Shown here: piece by piece, positions 42,543-50,068 of the stretch
How positions within the stretch are numbered: the first letter of the stretch is position 1
Layout: each line of letters begins with the position of its first letter
Source of the DNA: Oscillospiraceae bacterium
Lineage (GTDB): Bacteria > Bacillota > Clostridia > Oscillospirales > CAG-272
Direction of reading: 5' to 3'
DNA: 50,068 nt
NCBI GenBank assembly: GCA_015063955.1
Contig: SVTD01000010.1
Coordinates: 1 to 50,068 of the forward strand
Made by a program: the position numbers and the translations under genes
Notes under the pieces: model-generated
Database searches by the model: none
Told to the model about the DNA's origin: nothing
Seen by the model: the letters and a program-made list of their open reading frames with translations, nothing else

Positions 42543-45230
42543 ATGAACCGATATATGGAGGTGATCGCAATTAATACTGCTAAAGATATAGGCGTGAGCA
42601 GAAGAAGAGAGCTCCCCCTCTCCCGGGAATCGGTAGTGGAATGCCGCTACGACGGACTATCTGCCCGCGAGGTGGCAAAGAACAGCGAAAAATACGGAAA
42701 AAATATTCTCTCGAAAAAGAAAAGCGATTCTTTTTTCCGTCAGCTTCTGAAAAGCTTCAACGACCCGATAATCAAGATACTTATAGGTGCACTTATAGTA
42801 AACGCCGCGGCAAGTCTGGGCAGGATAAACTGGGCAGAGAGCATCGGTATCGTTGCGGCCATTCTTATAGCTACGTTGGTATCGACAGTTTCGGAATACA
42901 CCTCCTCCAAAGCATATGAAAAGCTTTCCCAAGGCTCGGGAGCAAGCAAATGCGCAGTCCGCCGCGGGGGAAAGATAATTGAGACGGAGCCGTCGCAGCT
43001 CGTCGTAGGAGACAGGATACTTCTCCTTCCGGGTATGAGCATCCCCTGCGACGGTCTCCTCCTATGCGGGGAGCTGTATTGCGATCAGTCCGCCCTGACC
43101 GGCGAAAGTCGCGAGGTTCAAAAGCTCGGAAAGCAGATGAGCTGTGTAAGCCTTGACAGCTTTTCCTTTGAGCTTTCCGATGAAAGTCAGGTCTTCCGCG
43201 GTGCGACCGTAATGAAGGGGAGCGGAGAAATGATCGCTCTTCGCGTTGGAGATTCTACCTTTATCGGTGAGATCGCCCGCAATCTACAGGAGAAGGGGCG
43301 CCCCAGTCCCCTCCGCCACAGACTTTCAGAGCTGGCAAAAACCATTGGATTTATGGGCTACGTCGGCGCTGCAATGATCGCCTTTGCCTATCTTTTCAAT
43401 TCTTTTTTTATAGATTCCGGTATGGATATGACCCTCGTTCTCGAAAAGCTATCCGATACCCCTTATCTTATTTCTCAGATCCTGCGCGCAGTTACGGTTG
43501 CCGTCTCAGTAGTGGTGGTTGCAGTGCCGGAGGGGCTTCCCATGATGATAACGGTAATACTTTCATCAAATATGAAAAAAATGATGAGGGGAGGCGTTCT
43601 CGTCCGTCGCCTTGTGGGAATAGAGACTGCCGGAAATCTCAACATCCTTTTCACCGATAAAACCGGAACTCTTACAACAGGTAAAATGAGCGTTGTAAGA
43701 GCAGTCGGATGCGACTGGGAGGCTGACGCTTCAAAGAAGAAGGATATTCCAAATATAGATGTCATAGCGCAGTGTATCGGGGCCTCCTGCACCCCATACG
43801 GAAACGCTACGGAAAGAGCTCTTTGCTCCTTTGCAAGAGAAAGCGTCAAGTGCGCAAAAAGACTTCCCTTTGACTCTAAGAGCAAGTACTCCGCGGGACT
43901 TCTTGCCGACGGAACATCATTTTTTGCAGGAGCGCCTGAGGTCCTGCTACCTGCCTGTGACCTTGCCTTAGATGCCTGCGGATGTTGCTTTTCCTTTGAT
44001 CCGGTTTTCAAAAGAGACGTTGCCCTTCGCCAGTCCGCCCTTTCCGGCGAATCAGCAAGAGTTCTTTGCCTTGCCGCAGGAGACGGAGGCTCATTTGAAA
44101 GTGCAAGTCACGCCAATCCCGAAAATCTCACCTTTATTGCCCTCATAGCTATCCGTGACCCCGTGAGAAAGGATGTAAGGCGCAGCGTTTGCGACTGCGA
44201 GGCAGCAGGTATTCAGGTGGTTATGGTAACGGGAGACAACCCTGAAACCGCCCGCGCCGTGGCGAGAGAGACAGGGATAATCAGCGACAAAAAAAACGTT
44301 GTTCTTACAGCCGCCCGTCTTCATTCCATGAGTGACAGCGAGGTCCTTTCCCTTCTTCCGTCTGTAGCGGTAGTATCAAGAGCTCTTCCCTCTGATAAAA
44401 TACGCCTTGTCCGTATAGCGGAAAAGGCAGGCAAGGTAGTTGGTATGACGGGCGACGGTATAAACGACGCCCCTGCCCTCAAGGCGGCAGACGTCGGTTT
44501 TGCCATGGGAAGCGGAACAGATATTGCAAAGGACGCAGGAGATATCGTTATAACCGACGATTCATTCCCCTCTATCACCAGGGCTGTGCTTTACGGAAGA
44601 ACCATCTTCCACAGCATCAGAAAATTTATAGTCTTTCAGCTGTTGATGAATCTTTGCGCAATGGGAATATCCCTTATCGGACCCTTTATAGGAATAGACA
44701 GCCCGGTTACCGTTATCCAGATGCTGTGGGTCAATATTATAATGGATACCTTGGGAGGACTTGCTTTTGCGGGAGAGCCTGCAATGAGAAGCTATATGCT
44801 AAAGGAAAGCCCTCCGAGAGATGCAAAGCTGATCTCAAAAAGGATGCTCGGACAGATACTTATAACGGGAGGCTATACCCTTGCTCTCGGTCTGTTTTTT
44901 CTGAAAAGCCCTGCAGTCCGCGGGCTTTTCGGCGGCACTGAAACCTATCACCTCACAGCATTTTTTGCAATGTTCATATTTTGCGGTATTTTTAATTCCT
45001 TTAATGCAAGAACGGAATCGGCAAACATCTTTTCGTGCATTGCGGGAAATAAGCCGTTTATCTTTATTATGTCATTGGTGGCATCGGTACAGCTCCTTAT
45101 TATTTATTTCGGAGGAGAGGTATTCCGTTGCACCCCACTGGAGCCACATCACCTGCTCTATACTGCCCTGTTTGCCCTGTCAGTCATTCCGGCAGATATG
45201 ATAAGAAAATCAATTTTTAAGAGAATATAA
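42543..45230 (+). CDS. Cation-translocating P-type ATPase (Ca2+-type)
   Basis: 895 residues, or slightly fewer depending on the start. All catalytic motifs are present: DQSALTGES (Glu188), FTDKTGTLTTGK (phosphorylated Asp372), VTGDNPETA, and MTGDGINDAPALKAAD (Asp638). The membrane motif VAVPEGLPM matches PMCA/SERCA-like calcium pumps. Ca2+ export is the most likely role. ATG 42543 has no Shine-Dalgarno; a perfect GGAGGTG lies inside the frame and is spaced for an ATT at 42570. It is a useful intact comparison for the degenerate homologue at 14-16.7 kb. Confidence 0.9.
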   Translation: MNRYMEVIAINTAKDIGVSRRRELPLSRESVVECRYDGLSAREVAKNSEKYGKNILSKKKSDSFFRQLLKSFNDPIIKILIGALIVNAAASLGRINWAESIGIVAAILIATLVSTVSEYTSSKAYEKLSQGSGASKCAVRRGGKIIETEPSQLVVGDRILLLPGMSIPCDGLLLCGELYCDQSALTGESREVQKLGKQMSCVSLDSFSFELSDESQVFRGATVMKGSGEMIALRVGDSTFIGEIARNLQEKGRPSPLRHRLSELAKTIGFMGYVGAAMIAFAYLFNSFFIDSGMDMTLVLEKLSDTPYLISQILRAVTVAVSVVVVAVPEGLPMMITVILSSNMKKMMRGGVLVRRLVGIETAGNLNILFTDKTGTLTTGKMSVVRAVGCDWEADASKKKDIPNIDVIAQCIGASCTPYGNATERALCSFARESVKCAKRLPFDSKSKYSAGLLADGTSFFAGAPEVLLPACDLALDACGCCFSFDPVFKRDVALRQSALSGESARVLCLAAGDGGSFESASHANPENLTFIALIAIRDPVRKDVRRSVCDCEAAGIQVVMVTGDNPETARAVARETGIISDKKNVVLTAARLHSMSDSEVLSLLPSVAVVSRALPSDKIRLVRIAEKAGKVVGMTGDGINDAPALKAADVGFAMGSGTDIAKDAGDIVITDDSFPSITRAVLYGRTIFHSIRKFIVFQLLMNLCAMGISLIGPFIGIDSPVTVIQMLWVNIIMDTLGGLAFAGEPAMRSYMLKESPPRDAKLISKRMLGQILITGGYTLALGLFFLKSPAVRGLFGGTETYHLTAFFAMFIFCGIFNSFNARTESANIFSCIAGNKPFIFIMSLVASVQLLIIYFGGEVFRCTPLEPHHLLYTALFALSVIPADMIRKSIFKRI

Positions 45231-45269
45231 AAAAACTATGCAGGTACATTCGCCTGCATAGTTTTTTTT
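45231..45269. terminator. Terminator after the P-type ATPase gene
   Basis: AAAAACTATGCAGG (45231-45244), loop of eight, CCTGCATAGTTTTTTTT (45253-45269). Related in sequence to the hairpins at 47491 and 48256. Confidence 0.88.
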
Positions 45270-45288
45270 CAATTTTTTCAAAAAAATC

Positions 45289-45321
45289 TGTTACCTTTTG
45301 AGAAAAAATGGTATTGTATAG
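45289..45321 (+). promoter_or_regulatory. Candidate ECF-type autoregulated promoter of the sigma factor gene
   Basis: TGTTACC (45289-45295) and GTATTGTATAG (45311-45321), 15 bases apart. ECF sigma factors often read a TGxAAC-like -35 of their own gene, and no good sigma-A promoter was found in this gap. This is an inference from one site only. Confidence 0.35.
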
Positions 45322-45349
45322 ATAGAAGGCCATAAAGAGGTGAGTTTTG

Positions 45350-45904
45350 ATGGATGACAATCAGATAATAGAGCTGTATTTCAATCGGGATGAAAGTGCC
45401 CTTTCGGAAACTGACAAAAAATACGGAAGATATTGCTACAGTATTGCCTATAATATTCTTACCGATCACGAGGATTCCAGAGAGAGTGTAAACGATACCT
45501 ATCTCGGTGCGTGGAATACCATGCCGCCAAAGAACCCTCCGATTCTTTCTGCCTTTCTCGGAAGGATAACCAGAAATATCGCCCTCAAGCGTTATCGCGA
45601 AAAAACCGCCGTGAAGCGGGGAGGAGGAGCGGCCGCGGTCAGCCTTGACGAGCTTTCGGAATGTATTGCGGCGTCAGACACCGTGGAGCGGGAGTTTGAA
45701 AGCCAGGAGCTTGCCCGTATAGTTGACAGCTTTCTGAGAGGATTGCCCGAAACCGAAAGAAACGTTTTCATAAGGCGGTACTGGTACTGTGATGAAATAT
45801 CTGCAATAGCAAAAAGATACGGTGCCACTAAAGGTAAGATAAAGATGATGCTTTTACGCTCGCGAGAAAAGCTTGCAAAAGAATTAAGAAAGGAGGCATT
45901 TTGA
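45350..45904 (+). CDS. ECF-type sigma-70 family RNA polymerase sigma factor
   Basis: 184 residues from ATG 45350, with GAGGTG upstream. Region 2 is in SIAYNILTDHEDSRESVNDTYLGAWN; region 4 is in LPETERNVFIRRYWYCDEISAIAKRYGATKGKIKMMLLRSR (split here for reading: the helix-turn-helix is the SAIAKRYG part). It redirects RNA polymerase to specific promoters. The stop TGA is immediately followed by the ATG of the serpin gene, so the two are translated as a pair. The serpin's N-terminus resembles an anti-sigma anchor. Confidence 0.9.
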   Translation: MDDNQIIELYFNRDESALSETDKKYGRYCYSIAYNILTDHEDSRESVNDTYLGAWNTMPPKNPPILSAFLGRITRNIALKRYREKTAVKRGGGAAAVSLDELSECIAASDTVEREFESQELARIVDSFLRGLPETERNVFIRRYWYCDEISAIAKRYGATKGKIKMMLLRSREKLAKELRKEAF

Positions 45905-47488
45905 ATGAAGCCCGAGGAGCTGCAGAACGCTATAGGTGATATCGGCGACGATATGATAGCGGCGGCAAATGAAAAAAAGAAAAAGAAGGGCAGAAGTGCC
46001 GTAATAGCGACACTTTCAGCGGCAATGGCTGCATGTATACTGTTGACAGTAATTCTTATGCCGTGGAATCAGATATTCCCTAAAAAGAATATTCTCGGCG
46101 CAGACGAGGATACCACGGCTGCGGATACCACGGGAAGGGCGGAGGATACTACGGTTGCGGATACAACGGAGAAGACGGAGGATACGAAGCCCCCGGAGCC
46201 GTACGTGCCCCAGAACGAGTACGAGGGAGCCGAGGCGCTGGCGCTTTGCGGATATCCCCTTCAGGAAAAGTTTTCAATGCTTTCGGGAGAATACGATCCC
46301 GAAGAGTATGACAGGTACTATGAATGGAAGCGCAAGACCCGTGAAAGGTACGAGAGATACGGGGAGAACATCGGAGATATTTCCCACTTTGTAAACGCGG
46401 GAGTCGAGGAGTTTCTCGGATGCGCCGACGGGGAAAATCTCGTTTTTTCTCCTCTCAACGTGTATATGGCGCTGGGACTTCTTGCAGAGACCTGCGAGGG
46501 AGACAGCCGCGAGCAGATACTGAGCATACTCGGCGAGAGTGATATGGAAAGCCTTCGCGAAAACGCAAAGGCCCTTTGGACAGGCAACTACAGAGATGAC
46601 GGAGTCGTTACCTCCCTTCTCGGCGCGGCGATGTGGCTTGATGACACAGTTCCTGCACGTCCCGATCTTGCGAAGGTGATAGCGGAAAACTATTTTGCCT
46701 CGACCTACAGAGGAGATACGGGCACCGATCTCTTTGACAGCGCGGTGAAGGCATGGCTCAACGATCAGACGAGGGGACTCCTTTCCGAATATACCGATGG
46801 CTTTGAGACTACCCCCGAAACCTTAATGACCCTTGCAACTACGGTATACTTCAAGGCAGGCTGGGATGAGGAATTTTCAAAGGAGTCGACGAAGGAGGAT
46901 ATCTTTCATTCCGAAGACGGAGACGTTACCTGTGAATTTATGCACGAGACCGGCAGCTCCCGTTATTACGAGGGCAAGAACTTTTCTGCAACATCAAAGA
47001 CCTTCAGAGACGGCGGAGATATGTGGTTTATCCTTCCCGATGAGGGAGTGGAGGCAGAGAGCCTTTTCTCGGATAAGGAAGCGCTTGAGTTTATAAACGG
47101 AAAAGGAAGAGAGACCCTTGGTGCGGATTTTGAAGATTACAGATACCGTCGCCTTTCTGTGCCGAAATTTGACGTTGGCGGCAGTATCGATCTTGAAAAA
47201 GGACTCAGGGAGCTTGGCGTTTCGGATATCTTCGATGTGGACAAAGCTGATTTTTCACCCTTGACGGGGGATGATGATACAGAGCTCTGTGTAACCGATG
47301 CGATTCATAGCGCGAGAGTCAAGATAGACGAGGAGGGCTGCGAGGCTGCGGCGATAACTCAACTTCTTGCAGGCACTGGCGGAATGCCTGATGAGATCAT
47401 AGATTTTAAGCTTGACCGTCCCTTCATTTTCGTAATAACAAGCGACGTGGATCTTCCCCTTTTCGTGGGAATAGTAAATAATCCGTAA
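45905..47488 (+). CDS. Membrane-anchored serpin with anti-sigma-like N-terminus
   Basis: 527 residues. Residues 1-30 (EELQNAIGDIGDDMI, then a lysine run) resemble the cytoplasmic segment of proteins paired with ECF sigma factors in Clostridia. Then come a membrane helix (32-53), a Thr/Asp/Glu linker (66-100) and a full serpin domain (about 135-527) outside the cell: NLVFSPLNVYMALGLL, TTVYFKAGW, and the reactive loop hinge EEGCEAAAIT (476-485). Counting from Cys479 as P14 puts P1-P1' near Gly492-Gly493. P14 is normally Thr or Ser. GGAGG lies ahead of the ATG. Protease inhibition is likely; signalling to the sigma factor is a hypothesis. Confidence 0.88.
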   Translation: MKPEELQNAIGDIGDDMIAAANEKKKKKGRSAVIATLSAAMAACILLTVILMPWNQIFPKKNILGADEDTTAADTTGRAEDTTVADTTEKTEDTKPPEPYVPQNEYEGAEALALCGYPLQEKFSMLSGEYDPEEYDRYYEWKRKTRERYERYGENIGDISHFVNAGVEEFLGCADGENLVFSPLNVYMALGLLAETCEGDSREQILSILGESDMESLRENAKALWTGNYRDDGVVTSLLGAAMWLDDTVPARPDLAKVIAENYFASTYRGDTGTDLFDSAVKAWLNDQTRGLLSEYTDGFETTPETLMTLATTVYFKAGWDEEFSKESTKEDIFHSEDGDVTCEFMHETGSSRYYEGKNFSATSKTFRDGGDMWFILPDEGVEAESLFSDKEALEFINGKGRETLGADFEDYRYRRLSVPKFDVGGSIDLEKGLRELGVSDIFDVDKADFSPLTGDDDTELCVTDAIHSARVKIDEEGCEAAAITQLLAGTGGMPDEIIDFKLDRPFIFVITSDVDLPLFVGIVNNP

Positions 47489-47529
47489 AAAAAGCTATGC
47501 AGGTGCTCTCACCTGCATAGCTTTATTTT
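47487..47529. terminator. Terminator between the serpin gene and the minus-strand XRE gene
   Basis: AAAGCTATGCAGGTG (47491-47505), loop CTCT, CACCTGCATAGCTTT (47510-47524), then ATTTT. The XRE gene's stop codon (47525-47523) lies inside the hairpin arm, so it serves both genes. Confidence 0.85.
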
Positions 47530-47732
47530 ATGGGCTTGGCATCATCTGAAATGCCGAGAATATAGTCGGCTGAAAGGTTATAAAATTTGCAAAGGAGGAT
47601 GAGCTTTTCGCCGGAAATATCGGCCCTGCCTGTTTCGATCTTGCTGTACTGTTGCTGTGTTGTCTTGATAACCTTTGCCACGGTTTCCTGACTGAGGTCA
47701 CGGTCTTCTCTTATCTGACGTATTCTGTACAT
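47523..47732 (-). CDS. XRE-family HTH regulator (minus)
   Basis: 69 residues from ATG 47732, with GGAGG five bases upstream. It is almost entirely a helix-turn-helix domain: YRIRQIREDRDLSQETVAKV, TTQQQYSKIETGRADIS, LCKFYNLSADYILG. It should bind DNA as a dimer. It is divergent from a second XRE gene, and three matching operators lie between them. Confidence 0.9.
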   Translation of the reverse strand: MYRIRQIREDRDLSQETVAKVIKTTQQQYSKIETGRADISGEKLILLCKFYNLSADYILGISDDAKPIK

Positions 47733-47766
47733 AAATACCTCCAATTTTCATATACATATTTTACCT

Positions 47767-47783
47767 TACATCTAACAGATGTA
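47767..47783. promoter_or_regulatory. Operator O1
   Basis: TACATCTAACAGATGTA: perfect 7-bp arms around AAC. It is the copy nearest the minus-strand XRE start. Confidence 0.7.
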
Positions 47784-47812
47784 TTGACATTTACGCCTAA
47801 CGGGTGTAGAAT
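47784..47812 (+). promoter_or_regulatory. Promoter of the plus-strand XRE gene
   Basis: TTGACA (47784-47789), 17-base spacer, TAGAAT (47807-47812). Operator O2 occupies the spacer. Confidence 0.65.
47792..47808. promoter_or_regulatory. Operator O2
   Basis: TACGCCTAACGGGTGTA, same layout as O1 with two imperfect positions. Centre is 25 bp from that of O1 and lies inside the plus promoter. Confidence 0.65.
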
Positions 47813-47820
47813 TATAATAA

Positions 47821-47837
47821 TACAACTAAAAGGTGTG
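47821..47837. promoter_or_regulatory. Operator O3
   Basis: TACAACTAAAAGGTGTG, the most diverged copy, centred 29 bp past O2 and overlapping the Shine-Dalgarno region of the plus-strand XRE gene. Confidence 0.55.
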
Positions 47838-47844
47838 AAATGTG

Positions 47845-48087
47845 ATGAAAAATGTAAAAGATGAAGAATGTTTGGTATTCGTACGCAATATTGCCTATTT
47901 AAGAAAGAAAAACGGATTATCGAAAAAGGAAATGGCTAATTTATTAGGAATCAGTGTTTACAGTATCACAAAAATTGAGAATGGAATATTCCCCAAAAAT
48001 CTGAAAGCGGAAGTAATATATAATATTTATAAAAAATTCAAAATCAAGCCCTCCGAGCAATTTTCTCAAATATTTGCGGAAGATTAA
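47845..48087 (+). CDS. XRE-family HTH regulator (plus)
   Basis: 80 residues from ATG 47845 (AAGGTG upstream; a GTG three bases earlier is possible). The HTH is at about 12-60: NIAYLRKKNGLSKKEMANLL, GISVYSITKIENG. The gene is AT-richer than its neighbours, with codons such as TTA, ATA and AAA, which hints at separate origin. Together with the opposite XRE gene and three operators it resembles a compact CI/Cro-type switch, although no phage genes are nearby. Confidence 0.85.
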   Translation: MKNVKDEECLVFVRNIAYLRKKNGLSKKEMANLLGISVYSITKIENGIFPKNLKAEVIYNIYKKFKIKPSEQFSQIFAED

Positions 48088-48169
48088 AACAAAAACATAA
48101 GGAAGGGCCCTTCATTCCGCAATCAGCACACGAATCAAAACACAATTCGATGCAAAACGAGCGATTATG

Positions 48170-48218
48170 TTACACTTTGTCATATGGCGGGCAGACCCTT
48201 GCCCGCCCTATGGTGTAA
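48170..48218. other. Compound hairpin in the XRE-valS intergenic region
   Basis: Nested pairings TTACAC/GTGTAA, CATA/TATG and GGCGGGCA/TGCCCGCC around the loop GACCCT (48170-48218). The GC-rich core stands out from its AT-rich surroundings. Could be a dispersed repeat or a small structured RNA; no T tract follows. Nothing else was seen in 48088-48255. Confidence 0.45.
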
Positions 48219-48255
48219 TCATAAACTGCTTGATAACCCCGAACCTATCCTAACC

Positions 48256-48300
48256 AAAAAAGCTATGCGCGCCATCAAACGATGCACTCGCATAGCTTTT
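48256..48300 (-). terminator. Terminator of valS
   Basis: On the minus strand AAAAGCTATGCG pairs with CGCATAGCTTTTTT across a 19-base loop (containing ATC/GAT), about 60 bp past the valS stop. Its stem shares GCTATGC with the terminators at 45231 and 47491. A second hairpin, CTACTTTCTTT/AAAGAAAGTAG (48329-48352), lies between. Confidence 0.75.
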
Positions 48301-48360
48301 ATTTATACTCTTTTTTGAAGTTTCTTTGCTACTTTCTTTTCAAAGAAAGTAGTAGTGTTC

Positions 48361-50068
48361 TCACTTACCTGCAATAGCGGCGAGGGCTTCCTCAACGCCT
48401 GCCTTCTGAGCCTTGTACTTTTCAAGCTTTTCCTTTTCCTGAGCTACAACTGCCTCGGGAGCCTTTGCAACGAAGCTTTCGTTGGAGAGCTTGCCTTCGC
48501 ATCTCTTAATCTCGCCTTCGAGCTTCTTGAGGTCTGCCGTAAGTCTTGCTCTTTCCGCCTCGAAGTCAACCATATCTGCCATGGGGATGTAGATCGCGCA
48601 GGAATCGGTGATGATCTGAACTGCACCCTCTTCTGTGTATTCAGCTACGAGCGCTACCTCAGCGGCGCTTGCAAGCTTTTCGAAGAAGGGATAGCAGTAT
48701 GCACCGAACGCCTCTGCATCCTTGGAAACGATATATACCTTAGCCTTTCTGGAGGGAGGAACGTTCATTTCAGCGCGTCGGGTACGGATTGCGCGGATAG
48801 CGTCGATAACCTTATCCATCTGAGCCTTTTCTGCAAAATCAAGTGCAGGATCTGCTACGGGATAAGCGCTTATCATGATGCTTTCATCTGTTCCGGGAAG
48901 ACCGGAGTAGATCTCCTCTGTAATGAAGGGCATAAAGGGATGGAGCAGCTTGAGAGTCTCGCGAAGAACCCAGGCGAGAACGTTCTGAGCTACGTTCTTT
49001 CTCTTTTCGTCAGTACCGTTAAGGGAGGGCTTTGTAAGCTCGATATACCAGTCGCAGTATACGTCCCAGATAAAGTCGTAGAGAGTAGAGAGCGCAATAC
49101 CGATCTCGAACTTTTCAAGATTGTAATTTACGTTCTGAGCTGCCGCATTGAATGCGGAGAGGATCCACTTGTCCTCGGGCGCAAGGTCGTCGGCTGCGGG
49201 GAGCTTGATATCCTCGATATCGAGGTTCATCATAACGAATCTTGCCGCGTTCCAGAGCTTGTTTGCAAAGTTACGTGCCGCCTCGATCTTCTCGTCGGAG
49301 AATCTCATATCGTTTCCGGGGCTGTTACCTGTAGCGAGAGCAAAGCGGAGAGCGTCTGCGCCGTACTGATCGATGATCTCAAGAGGATCAATACCGTTGC
49401 CGAGAGACTTGGACATCTTTCTGCCCTGAGCATCACGAACGAGACCGTGGATAAGAACGGTGTCGAAGGGGGCCTTGCCTGTGTACTCAAGAGCGGAGAA
49501 GATCATTCTGGAAACCCAGAAGGTGATGATATCGTAGCCTGTAACGAGGGTGTTTGTGGGATAGAAGTATTCAAGATCCTCTGTGTTCTTGGGCCAGCCC
49601 ATTGTGGAGAAGGGCCAAAGAGCGCTTGAGAACCAAGTGTCGAGAGTATCAGGGTCCTGAGTCATGGAAGCGCCGCACTTGGGACACTTGCAGGGGGCAT
49701 CAAGGGAAACTACAGTTTCGCCGCAAGCCTCGTTTGAGCAGTAGTATGCGGGGATTCTGTGACCCCACCAGAGCTGACGGGAGATACACCAGTCGCGGAT
49801 ATTCTCCATCCAGTGGAAGTAGTTCTTCTCGAATCGCTCGGGAACGAACTTGATCTCGCCGCTTCTTACCGCGTCGATAGCGGGGCCTGCAAGGGGCTCC
49901 ATCTTAACGAACCACTGCTTTGAAACCATAGGCTCGATAACGTGATGGCAACGGTAGCAGGTACCAACGTTGTGGGCAAGGGGCTCAACCTCCTTGAGGT
50001 AGCCGCCTGCCTCAAGGTCTGTGAGGATCGCCTTACGAGCTTCAACTGTTGTCATGCCTGCGTACTTG
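48361..50068 (-). CDS. valS: Valyl-tRNA synthetase (5' end outside window)
   Basis: 569 codons visible; the N-terminal part with the HIGH motif lies beyond 50068. Seen are the editing-domain edge, the WFVKMEPLA segment, [20 protein letters not shown], a CPKC zinc-type pair, the KMSKS signature in [14 protein letters not shown], the anticodon-binding domain and the C-terminal ValS coiled coil ([19 protein letters not shown] onward). It charges tRNA-Val. It ends with TGA at 48361; two hairpins follow. Confidence 0.96.
   Translation of the reverse strand, partial: KYAGMTTVEARKAILTDLEAGGYLKEVEPLAHNVGTCYRCHHVIEPMVSKQWFVKMEPLAGPAIDAVRSGEIKFVPERFEKNYFHWMENIRDWCISRQLWWGHRIPAYYCSNEACGETVVSLDAPCKCPKCGASMTQDPDTLDTWFSSALWPFSTMGWPKNTEDLEYFYPTNTLVTGYDIITFWVSRMIFSALEYTGKAPFDTVLIHGLVRDAQGRKMSKSLGNGIDPLEIIDQYGADALRFALATGNSPGNDMRFSDEKIEAARNFANKLWNAARFVMMNLDIEDIKLPAADDLAPEDKWILSAFNAAAQNVNYNLEKFEIGIALSTLYDFIWDVYCDWYIELTKPSLNGTDEKRKNVAQNVLAWVLRETLKLLHPFMPFITEEIYSGLPGTDESIMISAYPVADPALDFAEKAQMDKVIDAIRAIRTRRAEMNVPPSRKAKVYIVSKDAEAFGAYCYPFFEKLASAAEVALVAEYTEEGAVQIITDSCAIYIPMADMVDFEAERARLTADLKKLEGEIKRCEGKLSNESFVAKAPEAVVAQEKEKLEKYKAQKAGVEEALAAIAGK

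Noticed and set aside
48355-49629. 424-codon open frame on the plus strand opposite valS
   Set aside because: It is antisense to a well-conserved synthetase, has no family motifs and arises from valS codon bias.

Overview
The window looks like chromosome of a low-GC Gram-positive anaerobe of class Clostridia, most likely a gut Oscillospiraceae/Ruminococcaceae-type bacterium. This rests on a PyrR-attenuated uracil permease, the ecfA1-ecfA2-ecfT-truA block, DUF951, DUF5711 and YfhO proteins, an ECF sigma factor beside a membrane-anchored serpin, the MEP enzymes IspD/IspF, and sigma-A promoters of TTGACA-N17-TATAAT type. No phage, transposase, CRISPR array, rRNA or tRNA gene was recognised. Both edges cut a gene: a secreted GH123-like protein on the left and valS on the right.

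Left part (1-13 kb): a secreted glycosidase-like protein; a 94-bp inverted-repeat element; a PyrR leader with pyrR and an unusual uracil permease; a GH36 alpha-galactosidase behind a phosphodiester-glycosidase membrane protein; gpsA with an orphan sugar-type binding lipoprotein; and dinB behind two LexA-like boxes.

Middle (13-27 kb): a long minus-strand series of closely spaced genes running from ruvC (27.0 kb) through an rRNA-type methyltransferase, the ECF transporter module, truA, DUF5711, CvpA, pgsA and a zinc-finger Clp ATPase to an intact P-type ATPase homologue that has lost its catalytic residues, then mrp. Three modular hairpin elements sit between genes of this series and a fourth follows ruvB.

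Right part (27-50 kb): a (Asp-Ala)12 zinc-ribbon lipoprotein; DUF951-yfhO-ruvA-ruvB; a class III aminotransferase with an FGGY kinase; a chimeric TIR-TM-repeat-DUF6273 protein with a leftover 3' stub; mgtE with a duplicated N domain, then rpe; ispD-ispF; a complete Ca-type P-type ATPase; an ECF sigma/anti-sigma-like serpin pair; two divergent XRE regulators separated by three matching operators; and valS.

The strongest leads are (1) BOX-like modular arrays of short hairpins joined by an array-specific constant linker, starting at gene stop codons; (2) the catalytically dead P-type ATPase; (3) the sigma factor-serpin operon; (4) the mosaic TIR receptor-like gene; and (5) the three-operator XRE switch. 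All family assignments were made by eye from motifs, without database searches.
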